From: Mycolicibacterium sp. CBMA 247
GTDB taxonomy: Bacteria > Actinomycetota > Actinomycetes > Mycobacteriales > Mycobacteriaceae
NCBI RefSeq assembly: GCF_009729095.1
Contig: NZ_VTGX01000002.1
Location: forward strand, 248,001-312,000
Direction: 5' to 3'
DNA length: 64,000 nucleotides
Shown: positions 8,622 to 16,922 of the stretch, one piece after another
How the letters are laid out: every line of letters starts with the position of its first letter
How positions within the stretch are numbered: the stretch's first letter is position 1
Notes under the pieces: model-generated
Told to the model about the DNA's origin: nothing
Databases searched by the model: none
Seen by the model: the letters and a program-made list of their open reading frames with translations, nothing else
Position numbers and translations under genes: made by a program

Positions 8622-9838
8622 GGGTTGATCGTGTTCTCCCCCACTTGGCGGCCCCAGACATATTCGGCCATGATCGGCTGGCCGAGTTCGAAGTGGTTGT
8701 AAGGCGCGATCGACGCACCGGTATCCATCACCAGGTACGGCATGGGCCACAGGTCACGGGTGACCGGCTGCCAGCAGCCCGGCCTGCCCTCCGGCCCGCC
8801 CTTGGCGTTGATCCGCGGCAGGTTGTCGGGAAAGACGTACGGGTTGCCGACGCCGATCACCAGCGAATGGGTCTGCAGCGAGTAACCGTTACCACCAAGT
8901 GCGCCAGCAAGTTTCGGGCCGGCGTCATGGTAGTTGCGGATCGTGCAGAACAACGCCGGGCTGTATTTGTCGAGCAACGCCGAGGTGGGCAGCAGGTCCT
9001 GGGCGCCGCGCACCAGATACGGGCCGCCGCGCTCGAAGATGTCACCGCCGGTGTTGCCGAAACCGACCGCGGCCACCAACGCCTGGTCCAGATTGCCGCG
9101 CTGCTCGTTGAGCGTACGTGCGGTGGTGACGGCGTTGGTCAGGCCGTCGAACAGGTCCGGTGAGGCCTTGGCGTAGACCTCGCCCAGGTTGGCCAGACCG
9201 GAGATGTCCCGGCGGATCTCGGGCATCCGCGGGTTGAGGTCGGCCAGGATGGCATTGCCGTTGACGATCGACTGGCCGAACTTGTCGCCCAGGCCGTCGA
9301 GGGCTTGGGCGGTCGCGGTCAGCGTCTCGTTCAACTTGATCGGGTCGATCTGCTCGGAGATCGCGGTGATCGTCTCGAACAGCGTGTTGAACTCCGTCGT
9401 CACACCCTTGGCGCGAATAGGCGTGGCCGGGGACACCCGGACCGGCGACGGATTGTCGGGTGCGGTGAACGAGATGTACTTGTTGCCGAACACCGTGGTG
9501 GCCTTCAGCTCGGCGGTCACGTTCTCCGGGATCAGCTTCAGGTACCGAGGCTTGACGTCCAGGGTCAGCTTCGCCTCCGGGTTGTCGTCGACGGTGACCA
9601 CGTCGACCGACGCCAGTCGCCCGATCGGCACCCCGTTGAAGGTGACCTTCGAGCCCGGGTCCATCGACAGGCCGGCCCGTCCGGACAACACGGTCAGCTG
9701 CGTCTTCTTCTCGAATGTCCCGCGGAACTGCATCCACGTCAACGCCAGGATCAACGCGGTGACCAGTGCGAGCACCAATCCGGCCAACTTGTACGGCGGG
9801 ATCTTCGGCCTGTTCAGAGGAACTTGAGGCGCCGTCAT
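8618..9838 (-). CDS. mce1A: MCE-family protein Mce1A
   Basis: 406 aa. Membrane anchor about 18-36, MCE domain about 44-125 (with 'DPGSKVTFNGVPIGRLASV'), a helical domain, and a conserved C-terminus ending in WGRQVGENTINP. Compared with my recollection of M. tuberculosis Mce1A (454 aa), a Gly/Ala-rich hydrophobic segment of about 50 residues before the 'NPY..P.NLPR.NA.GG' block is absent here. First of the six mce genes, 4 bp after yrbE1B and ATGA-coupled to mce1B. Subunit of the Mce1 fatty/mycolic acid importer. Confidence 0.95.
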   Translation of the reverse strand: MTAPQVPLNRPKIPPYKLAGLVLALVTALILALTWMQFRGTFEKKTQLTVLSGRAGLSMDPGSKVTFNGVPIGRLASVDVVTVDDNPEAKLTLDVKPRYLKLIPENVTAELKATTVFGNKYISFTAPDNPSPVRVSPATPIRAKGVTTEFNTLFETITAISEQIDPIKLNETLTATAQALDGLGDKFGQSIVNGNAILADLNPRMPEIRRDISGLANLGEVYAKASPDLFDGLTNAVTTARTLNEQRGNLDQALVAAVGFGNTGGDIFERGGPYLVRGAQDLLPTSALLDKYSPALFCTIRNYHDAGPKLAGALGGNGYSLQTHSLVIGVGNPYVFPDNLPRINAKGGPEGRPGCWQPVTRDLWPMPYLVMDTGASIAPYNHFELGQPIMAEYVWGRQVGENTINP

Positions 9839-9842
9839 GCCG

Positions 9843-10712
9843 CTACACCGTGAGGTTGAAATTGGGGTCGGTGCCGTAGAGCGCCAACGATGCCAACAGG
9901 ACCACCAGCACGATTGCGATCAACGAGGTTCGCATCGACCTCCCCACTGCCTCACCCACACCGACAGCACCGCCACTTGCGAAATAGCCGAAGTAGCAGT
10001 GGTTCAACATGACCACGATCGACATGATGATGACCTGGAGGAAGGACCACATCACGTCGTTGACGCGCAGGAACGTATGGAAGTAGTGCTCATACGTACC
10101 GACCGACTGCGAGTAGAAGATCGTCGTGACGAACTGCGCAGACAAGAAGGACAGCAGGATCGCCATCGCGTACAGCGGGATGATGACGATCGATCCGGCG
10201 ATGATCCGGGTGGACACCAGATACGAAATCGATTTGATGCCCATGACTTCCAGCGCATCGACCTCTTCGCTGATGCGCATGGCGCCGAGCTCGGCGGTCG
10301 CGCCGGCGCCGACCGTGGAAGCCAGCGCCTGCCCGGTGACGACCGGGGCAACGACACGGATGTTTGCCAGAGCGGCGAAGAAGCCGGTGAAGGCCTCGAC
10401 GCCGATGTTGCCCAGGGAGGCGAAACCCTGGATGGCGATCAGCGAGCCCGCCGAGAGCGTCACGAAACCGATGATCGCCACGGTGCCGCCGATCACGGCC
10501 ATGGCACCGGTACCCATACCGATCTCGGCGACCAGCCGCAGCGCCTCGCGCCGGTAGTGCCGGAACGCATGTGGGATGTGCGCGATGGCCTGGACGACGA
10601 ACCACGCGACATGGCCCAAGCTGTCGAAGAACCGGGCCGGCGCGCCCGCGATGCCCGCGGTACGCGAGAACGCCCGGGGAAACCGGGAGCGAAGGACTGT
10701 TGAGGTACTCAT
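9843..10712 (-). CDS. yrbE1B: MlaE/YrbE-family permease YrbE1B
   Basis: 289 aa. Begins at the ATG 10710-10712, one base after the yrbE1A stop; an upstream in-frame start lies inside yrbE1A. An N-terminal interfacial helix is followed by five or six hydrophobic segments and the MlaE coupling-helix motif 'EEVDALEVMGI', which contacts the ATPase. Together with YrbE1A it should form the inner-membrane permease dimer of Mce1, driven by the MceG ATPase encoded elsewhere (none lies in this window). Confidence 0.95.
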   Translation of the reverse strand: MSTSTVLRSRFPRAFSRTAGIAGAPARFFDSLGHVAWFVVQAIAHIPHAFRHYRREALRLVAEIGMGTGAMAVIGGTVAIIGFVTLSAGSLIAIQGFASLGNIGVEAFTGFFAALANIRVVAPVVTGQALASTVGAGATAELGAMRISEEVDALEVMGIKSISYLVSTRIIAGSIVIIPLYAMAILLSFLSAQFVTTIFYSQSVGTYEHYFHTFLRVNDVMWSFLQVIIMSIVVMLNHCYFGYFASGGAVGVGEAVGRSMRTSLIAIVLVVLLASLALYGTDPNFNLTV

Positions 10713-10713
10713 G

Positions 10714-11514
10714 TCAATGCCCTGTTCCGAACCGCACACCGATCGTGGTGAGCACGACGTTGACTGCGAACAACGCCACCACGCACAACACCAGGGTCTC
10801 GTTCACCGCGGTGCCCACACCCTTGGAGCCACCGGCGACCGTCAGGCCCCGGTAGCACCCAACGAGCCCGGCGATCAGGCCGAACAGCGTGGCCTTGATG
10901 ACCGAGATCATCACCTCGGGAAATCCGGTGAGCAGGGTCAGCGTGGACACATAGGAACCGGCCGAGACGTTCTGGACATAGACGCCGAAGAAGAAGCCAC
11001 CGACCAGACCGATGGTGATCACCGCGCCGTTGAGCATGAAGGCCACGAATGTTGAGGCGACCACGCGGGGAACGACCAGCCGCTCGATCGGGTCGATGCC
11101 GAGCACCTCGAGGGCGTCGATCTCTTCACGCACGGTGCGGGCGCCGAGGTCGGCGCAGATCGCGGTCGAGCCGGCACCGGCCACCACGAGCACCGTCACC
11201 AGAGGGCCGAGCTGGGTGACCGCGCCCAGCGCGGCACCCGCGCCCGAGACGTCAGCCGCGCCGAACTCCGCCAACAGGATGTTGAGCGTGAAGATGATGA
11301 GCACGGTCAGCGGGATCGACACAGCGAGCGTGGGCAGGAATGCCACCCTGATCAGGAACCAGCTCTGCAGGACGAACTCTTTCCACTGGAAAGGCCGTGT
11401 CAGAAGGGCCTTTCCGGTGAGCACGCTCATCTTGAAGAAGCCACCGACCATTGCCAGCGGCTTCTCCAATTGACCACGTACGTAGCCGACGAGACCGTCG
11501 GCGGGCGCCGTCAC
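10714..11514 (-). CDS. yrbE1A: MlaE/YrbE-family permease YrbE1A
   Basis: 266 aa, as expected for the family. The GTG start (11512-11514) gives MTAPADGLVGYVRG. It has an amphipathic N-terminal helix, about five membrane helices and the coupling motif 'EEIDALEVLGIDP' around residues 126-138. Partner of YrbE1B in the Mce1 permease. It is first after a 241-bp gap downstream of fadD5 that carries a near-palindromic site (11584-11597), so it may have its own promoter besides read-through from fadD5. Confidence 0.95.
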   Translation of the reverse strand: MTAPADGLVGYVRGQLEKPLAMVGGFFKMSVLTGKALLTRPFQWKEFVLQSWFLIRVAFLPTLAVSIPLTVLIIFTLNILLAEFGAADVSGAGAALGAVTQLGPLVTVLVVAGAGSTAICADLGARTVREEIDALEVLGIDPIERLVVPRVVASTFVAFMLNGAVITIGLVGGFFFGVYVQNVSAGSYVSTLTLLTGFPEVMISVIKATLFGLIAGLVGCYRGLTVAGGSKGVGTAVNETLVLCVVALFAVNVVLTTIGVRFGTGH

Positions 11515-11583
11515 CGGGACACCCTCTGGACGTGTCGCACGCCCCCTCCTCGTCGCCTGTCAGCTTGTGTGATCTGCATCTCC

Positions 11584-11597
11584 CTACTCGCCAGTAG
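11584..11597. promoter_or_regulatory. Inverted repeat upstream of yrbE1A
   Basis: CTACT-CGCC-AGTAG, 5-bp arms with a 4-bp centre that is itself almost symmetric, lies about 70 bp upstream of the yrbE1A GTG inside the 241-bp fadD5-yrbE1A gap (11515-11755). The spacing suits an operator over an internal operon promoter. I cannot assign a regulator; nothing else in this gap resembles a gene. Confidence 0.45.
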
Positions 11598-11755
11598 TAA
11601 GTGAGACCACCGGACTGTACCCGATCCAAACCGGGCCGTGCACCGCATCGCGTGGATTGTGCCACCAACCGTTAGCTAGGGCGCCAGATGACAGCTAACT
11701 TTGGCCGCTACCTGCAGAAACCGTTGACCCCGAGTTGCTTTCGCAAACGTCAACA

Positions 11756-13360
11756 TCATTGCGCGTTGATCGGAGAACCGAACCGTTCCCTGAGTTCGGT
11801 CTTGAGTACCTTGCCCGAGGGGTTGCGCGGCAATGCATCAACGATTTCGAGCGCCTTGGGGTGCTTGTAGCGGGCCAGGCGGTCGGTGAGGAAACCGTCG
11901 AGATCCCCGAGGTTCAAAGAATCGGAGCGGGCGGCTAGAGCCACTATGGCAACCGGAACCTCGCCCCATTTTTCGTCATGCCGGCCGATCACGGCGACCT
12001 CGGTAATGGAGGGGTGCCCGGCCAGGACGTTCTCCACCTCGGCGCAGTAGATGTTCTCGCCACCGGAGATGATCATGTCCTTCTTGCGGTCGACGACCCA
12101 GACGTAGCCTTCCTCGTCCTGGCGAACCAGATCGCCGGAGTGGAACCAGCCGCCGGCGAACGCCTCGGCGGTGGCCCTGGGGTTGTTCCAGTAACCGGCC
12201 ATCAAAGTTGGGCCGCGGTAGACGATCTCGCCGACCTCACCGACCGGGACATCGTCCATGTTCTCGTCGACGACGCGGGCGGAGACAGTGGGGATGACCT
12301 GCCCGACCGATCCGAGTTTACGAATCGCGTCTTCTGCCAACAAGATGCAGGTGACCGGTGACATCTCGGTCTGACCGAACGCGGCCAGGATCTGGCTGCC
12401 CGGGAAGGTTTCGGCCATCGCACGCAGCAACGTGTCCGAGGCCGGTGCGGCACCCCACGACAGGGCTCGCAGACTGAGGTCGCGCGGATTGGCTTTCTGC
12501 TCAGCGCAAACCGCCTGCCACTGCGCGGGCACCAGGAAGATCGCGGTGACCTTCTCGGCCGCCAGCACGTCGAGCAGCGCGCCCGGGTCGAACGCCCCGA
12601 GCGGATAGATCACCGTGGGCAGGCCGAGCGTCAGGCCGGTGTTCACGTTGCCGGCGACGCCGGCGATGTGGAACAGCGGGACTCCGATGAAACCGACGTC
12701 GTTGTTGATGTCGACGCCGGTGGTGAACAGGTTGGTCATGCTCTGGCCGACGAGGTTGGCATTGGTCAGCACCGCGCCCTTGGGCCGGCCGGTGGTGCCT
12801 GAGGTGTACATGATCAGCGCGGGGGCATCGCTGGGGATGTCGACGATGTCGGCAGGTGCGCCGTCTTCGGCGATCAGGTCCTCATAACCCAGGACGTCAT
12901 CCTCGGTGGCGGCCTCGGTGCCCAAATCGGCCACGATGACCGTCGACAGCGTGGCTTCGAGATCGCGTACCGCCGTGGCGACACCGGCCAGCACCGGCTC
13001 CGTGACCACGACGCGGGCCTCGCAGTCGCTGACCAGGAAGGCCACCTCCGGCGGGGTCATCCGGAAGTTCACCGGCACCGCGACAGCACCGAGCCTGTTG
13101 GCGGCCAGTATCGCCTCGATGTACTCGGGACGGTTCAGCATCAGGATCAGCACACGGTCGCCGAAGCCGACGCCACGGCGGCTCAGCGCTCCGGCCAACC
13201 GGTTCACCCGGTGGTCGAGCTCGCGCCACGTCGTGGTGTGCCCCAGAAAACGCAGGGCGGTCTTGTCGGGCTGCATCAGCGCATGGCGCGCTAGTTGGTT
13301 GGCCCAGTTCTGACGACGGGCCAGGTACGGCTGCTCAGTGGGGAACGGCTCGGCAGTCAA
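11756..13360 (-). CDS. fadD5: Long-chain fatty-acid-CoA ligase FadD5
   Basis: 534 aa adenylate-forming acyl-CoA synthetase that activates fatty acids released by Mce1 import. The P-loop 'YTSGTTGRPKG' is at about 185-195, followed by 'FGQTEMSP' (A5), 'GWFHSGDLV' (A7), 'DRKKDMIISGGENIY' (A8) and the catalytic lysine in 'PSGKVLKTEL'. I choose the TTG at 13358-13360 because GGAG lies 10 nt upstream and the translation (MTAEPFPTEQPYLARRQNW) matches the family; further upstream the frame runs into mce1R. First gene of the mce1 operon, divergent from mce1R. Confidence 0.93.
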   Translation of the reverse strand: MTAEPFPTEQPYLARRQNWANQLARHALMQPDKTALRFLGHTTTWRELDHRVNRLAGALSRRGVGFGDRVLILMLNRPEYIEAILAANRLGAVAVPVNFRMTPPEVAFLVSDCEARVVVTEPVLAGVATAVRDLEATLSTVIVADLGTEAATEDDVLGYEDLIAEDGAPADIVDIPSDAPALIMYTSGTTGRPKGAVLTNANLVGQSMTNLFTTGVDINNDVGFIGVPLFHIAGVAGNVNTGLTLGLPTVIYPLGAFDPGALLDVLAAEKVTAIFLVPAQWQAVCAEQKANPRDLSLRALSWGAAPASDTLLRAMAETFPGSQILAAFGQTEMSPVTCILLAEDAIRKLGSVGQVIPTVSARVVDENMDDVPVGEVGEIVYRGPTLMAGYWNNPRATAEAFAGGWFHSGDLVRQDEEGYVWVVDRKKDMIISGGENIYCAEVENVLAGHPSITEVAVIGRHDEKWGEVPVAIVALAARSDSLNLGDLDGFLTDRLARYKHPKALEIVDALPRNPSGKVLKTELRERFGSPINAQ

Positions 13361-13399
13361 CGGATCTGTACTCCATCGGTATCGAGTTGCACGACGTTG

Positions 13400-13415
13400 A
13401 TATTTGATCAAACAT
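13400..13415. promoter_or_regulatory. Palindromic operator, probable Mce1R site
   Basis: A perfect 10-bp palindrome TTTGATCAAA (13403-13412) sits in a 16-bp near-palindrome (ATATTTGATCAAACAT, one mismatched pair). It lies 40-75 bp from both divergent starts in the 126-bp fadD5/mce1R gap. GntR-FCD regulators bind short AT-rich palindromes of this kind, and Mce1R is known to control the mce1 operon from this gap, so this is the best operator candidate. Confidence 0.65.
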
Positions 13416-13486
13416 GGGGTTGCCCCGGTCACACTATGGCCTCGGCGCCTCGGCGACAAGCCGACCAGAAAGGCGACCGGTATCTC

Positions 13487-14179
13487 GTGAATGCACCTGC
13501 CAGAGTGGCCGTGCGACGTCGGCGTATGGGACGGCGCGAGCAACTCTCCGACGAGGTGGCCGCCCAGCTTCGGGCCGAGATCATGACCGGTGTGCTGCGG
13601 CCCGGGACATTCGTCCGTCTCGACGAGACCGCCGCGGCACTCGGGGTGAGCATCACGCCGGTGCGGGAGGCATTGCGCACGCTGCGCGGCGAGGGGATGG
13701 TGCAGCTGGAGCCGCACCGCGGACATGTCGTGGTGCCGCTGACCCGCAGTGACATCGAAGACATCTTCTGGCTGCAGGCCACCATCGCGCGTGAGCTCGC
13801 CGCCACCACCACGACCCGCATCACCGACGCCGAGATCGACGAGTTGGAGCAGCTCAACGCTGAACTCGCGGCCGCCGTCAAGGATCAGGATCCCGGGGCG
13901 ATCTCGTCGGCCGAGTTCGCCTTCCACCGGGCCTTCAACCACGCCAGCGGCCGGATCAAGTTGGCCTGGTTCCTGCTGCACGTCGCGCGGTACCTGCCGG
14001 CCCTGATCTATTCGACCGATCCGAAGTGGGGCACCGAAGCCGTGGAAAATCACCGCTTACTCATCGAAGCGCTGCGCCGGCGGGATGCGGCAGCCGCGGT
14101 GGAGCTCAACGCGAACCAGTTCACCGACGCTGCCCAGCGGCTCATCGCGCGCCTCGAGGAGATCGGGATGTGGGACTGA
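13487..14179 (+). CDS. mce1R: GntR-family regulator Mce1R
   Basis: 230 aa from the GTG at 13487; GTG codons a few residues downstream are alternatives. Winged helix-turn-helix of the GntR family at about 20-85 ('TGVLRPGTFVRLDETAAALG', then 'VSITPVREALRTLRGEGMV'). A C-terminal FCD ligand-binding helical domain spans about 95-225, with the metal-binding His/Asp/Glu pattern around 'EFAFHRAFNHASG'. In M. tuberculosis the equivalent Rv0165c represses the divergent fadD5-mce1 operon, probably releasing DNA on a fatty-acid-derived ligand. Confidence 0.9.
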   Translation: MNAPARVAVRRRRMGRREQLSDEVAAQLRAEIMTGVLRPGTFVRLDETAAALGVSITPVREALRTLRGEGMVQLEPHRGHVVVPLTRSDIEDIFWLQATIARELAATTTTRITDAEIDELEQLNAELAAAVKDQDPGAISSAEFAFHRAFNHASGRIKLAWFLLHVARYLPALIYSTDPKWGTEAVENHRLLIEALRRRDAAAAVELNANQFTDAAQRLIARLEEIGMWD

Positions 14180-14622
14180 CAGCCTCGTGCGCGGCGCCGC
14201 GCCTCATTGGTCACATCAGTACCGGTCCGGAGCCGGGTACCGGCGTGCCCGCCTATGAGCGACAAAGTCGCTGAAATCGCCACATCAAGCGCAGGGGAAG
14301 CATCAGCCCCATGGCCTGAGTCCCATGGGCGACCGTAGCCACATCAGCCACTCCCGCCCCGGTTCCGCGGCTGCCCGACTGTCAGCGACAAAGTCGCTGC
14401 AATGAGGGCACGCCGAATCCCGATACCAACGCGACAGCAGGGGCAGATGGTTCTAGTGAGATCCACAGGCTGCGGCCATTGCGGCGAATGAGGCTGGTGG
14501 TGCCTTCTCCGCGACTTTGTCGCTCACAGGCGGGCGGCAGGACAACACCCTCCCCGCCGGTACAGCTGTGACGAATGGGACGAGGAGCCAGGGATGTCAC
14601 AGGTCAGTGGCACCGTGGCGCC
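14180..14622. other. 443-bp gene-free stretch with repeats
   Basis: No credible coding sequence between mce1R and the next plus-strand gene. It contains three copies of a short palindromic element (listed separately) and several local GC-rich inverted repeats such as CCCATG...CATGGG near 14308-14330. I see no tRNA, transposase remnant or riboswitch. Confidence 0.6.
14258..14523. repeat. Three copies of an AGCGACAAAGTCGCT element
   Basis: Copies lie at 14258-14272 and 14384-14398 (same orientation) and 14511-14523 (inverted, 13-bp core). Each core is GCGAC-AAA-GTCGC, a 5-bp-arm hairpin. Similarity extends about 10 bp upstream of the core in each copy (GCCCGcCTrTgAGCGAC when oriented alike), so the unit is longer than the palindrome. 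Confidence 0.75.
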
Positions 14623-14955
14623 ATGTCGGACAAGTTTCTGCTCCGTGGTATCGAACTCCGCTACGTGCTGACCATGTACCTGTTCCAGCACGGTCCGCAG
14701 TCAGTCGGTGATCTGGTCGACGTGCTCGACCATCAAGGGTTCGCCACTGCGGGCCGCCCGTCGAAAGCAATCTCCGATGCCTTGCGCTGGGAGATCGAAC
14801 ACGGGCGGGTCTTGCGGATCAAGCATGGCCGGTACCGCCCGGCGTGGATGCCGCGCTCCACCGAATACCGCATCCACCAGCGGGTGATGGCCCTGCGTGC
14901 GGCGGCCGCCGAGTTGTCGGCTACGCGCCGGACAGCTGCTGCGTCCTGGTTATGA
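14623..14955 (+). CDS. Conserved winged-helix-like small protein
   Basis: 110 aa, starting MSDKFLLRGIELRYVLTMYL. Predicted all-alpha start with 'GDLVDVLDHQGF' and 'SKAISDALRWEIEHGRV' followed by a beta-wing 'LRIKHGRYRPAWMP', which reads like a winged helix-turn-helix (DNA-binding) fold without a sensor domain. I recall similar unnamed paralogous proteins in fast-growing mycobacteria, with no known function. Its 3' end overlaps the convergent SRPBCC gene by 35 bp. An upstream in-frame ATG (14575) is possible but less likely. Confidence 0.65.
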   Translation: MSDKFLLRGIELRYVLTMYLFQHGPQSVGDLVDVLDHQGFATAGRPSKAISDALRWEIEHGRVLRIKHGRYRPAWMPRSTEYRIHQRVMALRAAAAELSATRRTAAASWL

Positions 14956-15370
14956 GGGCGTTGGCCAGGTGGTCCAGAGTATCGCCGATGAGCTTCTTCA
15001 CCATGAGGCTCGGGATCGGCAGCTTGGTGTCGACCTCGACCTCGAGATCAACCTGGAGCAGTGTGCTGTTCGCCCCGAGCGGCACGACCGAGAACCGCTG
15101 CTCCTGCTTGGAGAAGTGGTCGCCCTGCTGCAGGACCGTGTAGATCTGGTTCTCGGCGGGGTAGTAGACCGCGTTGATGAAGACGCCGGACTGACCCTGG
15201 ATCTCGACGTCGAGCCGCAGCTGGCTCGGCCGGCCGTCTTCGTAGCGGGCCAGGATCCAGCAGCCCTTGATCTCGGGGTTCCACTGCGGATAGGCCTCGA
15301 AGTCGGCGACGATCGCCAGGATCTTCTCGGCAGGGGCTTCAACCTCGACGGTCTTGCTCACGAGCGGCAT
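14921..15370 (-). CDS. SRPBCC/START-like protein (Rv0164, TB18.5)
   Basis: 149 aa, one polyketide-cyclase/START-like domain over nearly the whole length: N-terminal strand 'SKTVEVEAPAEKILAIVADF', the 'YPQWNPEIKG' loop and a long C-terminal helix ('KKLIGDTLDHLANALI'). The fold binds hydrophobic ligands, often lipids; the substrate is unknown. Homologous to M. tuberculosis Rv0164. Its start lies 32 bp inside the upstream thioesterase gene, implying co-translation with that acyl-CoA enzyme. Confidence 0.88.
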   Translation of the reverse strand: MPLVSKTVEVEAPAEKILAIVADFEAYPQWNPEIKGCWILARYEDGRPSQLRLDVEIQGQSGVFINAVYYPAENQIYTVLQQGDHFSKQEQRFSVVPLGANSTLLQVDLEVEVDTKLPIPSLMVKKLIGDTLDHLANALITRTQQLSGA

Positions 15371-15794
15371 CCGGCGAGCATATCGACTGCAGCAGCGTGC
15401 GGATCACGTCGGGAATCGGTACCGAACGGCGCGTGGTCCGGTCTACATAGACATGCACCCAGTGGCCGACCGCCGCCACGGGGCCGTCGGGCTCGAACAG
15501 CCCAAGCCGGTACGTCACGCTGCTGTTGCCCAACCGGGCCACCGCCAGGCCGACCACCAACGGGTCGGGGAACGTCAACTCCGCGTAGTAGCGGCACCCG
15601 GACTCCGCGACCACACCCAACCAGGGCGCGGTGACTGGATCGACGTCGCAGTTGGTGTTGATCCACGCGTTGATCGCGGTGTCGAACAGCTCGTAGTACA
15701 CCGCGTTGTTGAGATGACCGAACATGTCGTTGTCGGTCCACCGGGTCAGCACCGGCCAGTGCACCGGGAAATCATCGCGGGTGAGGTCGGTCAT
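15339..15794 (-). CDS. Hotdog-fold acyl-CoA thioesterase (Rv0163-like)
   Basis: 151 aa single 4HBT hotdog domain. The N-terminal motif 'RWTDNDMFGHLNNAVYYELFD' contains the catalytic Asp21/Asp23 and the GH-NN signature of YbgC-type acyl-CoA thioester hydrolases. The ATG at 15792-15794 was chosen over a long upstream extension that would run into the divergent gene. Only 36 bp separate it from the divergent alcohol dehydrogenase. Probably releases fatty acids from acyl-CoA in the cytoplasm; the substrate chain length is not evident. Confidence 0.88.
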   Translation of the reverse strand: MTDLTRDDFPVHWPVLTRWTDNDMFGHLNNAVYYELFDTAINAWINTNCDVDPVTAPWLGVVAESGCRYYAELTFPDPLVVGLAVARLGNSSVTYRLGLFEPDGPVAAVGHWVHVYVDRTTRRSVPIPDVIRTLLQSICSPDAAREQDRRG

Positions 15795-15830
15795 GGCTGA
15801 AGTCTGACAGCAGGTGACAGGCTGGTGGGC

Positions 15831-16922
15831 ATGAAGATCCGCGGAGCCGTGCTCGAGCGCATCGGCCTCCCACGCCCGTACGCCGAGTCGCAGCCGATCC
15901 GGGTGAGCGACCTTGAGCTCGCCGAACCCGGCCCGGGTGAACTGCTGGTGCGCATCGAGGCCGCGGGGCTCTGCCACTCCGACCTGTCCGTGGTGGACGG
16001 CAACCGGGTGCGTCCGGTCCCGATGCTGCTGGGACATGAAGCCGCCGGAATCGTCGAGGCCGGAGACAGTGATCTGCCGGTGGGTCAGCGAGTGGTGATG
16101 ACCTTCCTGCCGCGCTGCGGTCAGTGCCCCGCCTGTGCCACCGACGGGCTGACGCCGTGCGGCCCCGGATCGGCCGCCAACGGCGCGGGCACCTTGATGA
16201 ACGGCGACATTCGGCTGACCCGCGACGGCCAACCGGTGTTCCATCACCTCGGGGTTTCCGGCTTCGCCACGCACGCTGTCGTCGACCGCCGCTCGGTGGT
16301 GCCCGTTCCCAGTGATGTCCCGGCAGTCGTCGCCTCGTTATTGGGTTGTGCGGTACTCACCGGCGGCGGTGCGGTGCTCAACGTGGGTACTCCGCGCCCT
16401 GGCCAGACCGTGGCCGTGGTCGGCCTGGGCGGCGTCGGCATGGCTGCGGCCCTGACCGCTCTGGCCCACGACGGGGTCCGCGTGGTGGGCGTGGACCAAC
16501 TGCCCGACAAGCTCGCCCGGGCCCGCGAGCTGGGCGTGCACGAGACCTACACCCCCGAACAGGTCACCGATCTCAAAGCCGACGTGGTGATCGAGGCCGC
16601 AGGCCACCCTGCCGCACTGGAAACGTCCATCGCGGTCACCGGGCCGGGCGGGCGCACCATCACCGTCGGCCTGCCCCGGCCGGACGCCCGAATCTCGTTG
16701 TCGCCGTTGGGTTTCGTCGCCGAAGGCCGGTCGTTGATCGGAAGCTATCTCGGCTCGGCGGTGCCCGCCCGCGACATCCCGCGTTTCGTCGAACTCTGGC
16801 GGGCCGGCCGGCTACCGGTGGAAGCTCTGGTGTCCGACACCATCACCCTCGACCAGATCAACACCGGCATGGACGAGCTGGCCGACGGACGGGCCGTGCG
16901 GCAGATCATCGAGTTCGGCTAG
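15831..16922 (+). CDS. adhE1: Zinc-dependent alcohol dehydrogenase (AdhE1-type)
   Basis: 363 aa medium-chain dehydrogenase. Catalytic zinc ligands Cys48 ('GLCHSD') and His69-Glu70 ('GHE') are present, with the four structural-zinc cysteines at about 96, 99, 102 and 110 ('CGQCPACATDGLTPC'). The NAD-binding Rossmann motif 'VGLGGVGMA' is near 197. It oxidises alcohols to aldehydes with NAD. Synteny with Rv0162c suggests adhE1. The ATG at 15831 is preferred to a GTG two codons upstream. The stop shares the four bases CTAG with the stop of the convergent acyl-CoA dehydrogenase gene. Confidence 0.88.
   Translation: MKIRGAVLERIGLPRPYAESQPIRVSDLELAEPGPGELLVRIEAAGLCHSDLSVVDGNRVRPVPMLLGHEAAGIVEAGDSDLPVGQRVVMTFLPRCGQCPACATDGLTPCGPGSAANGAGTLMNGDIRLTRDGQPVFHHLGVSGFATHAVVDRRSVVPVPSDVPAVVASLLGCAVLTGGGAVLNVGTPRPGQTVAVVGLGGVGMAAALTALAHDGVRVVGVDQLPDKLARARELGVHETYTPEQVTDLKADVVIEAAGHPAALETSIAVTGPGGRTITVGLPRPDARISLSPLGFVAEGRSLIGSYLGSAVPARDIPRFVELWRAGRLPVEALVSDTITLDQINTGMDELADGRAVRQIIEFG

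Noticed and set aside
13361..14053. Upstream extension of fadD5 to 765 aa
   Set aside because: It would cover the operator and most of mce1R; family length and the GGAG-TTG start support 13360.
14382..14600. 72-codon minus-strand frame in the repeat region
   Set aside because: No ribosome-binding site, composition like non-coding DNA, and interrupted by the palindromic repeats.
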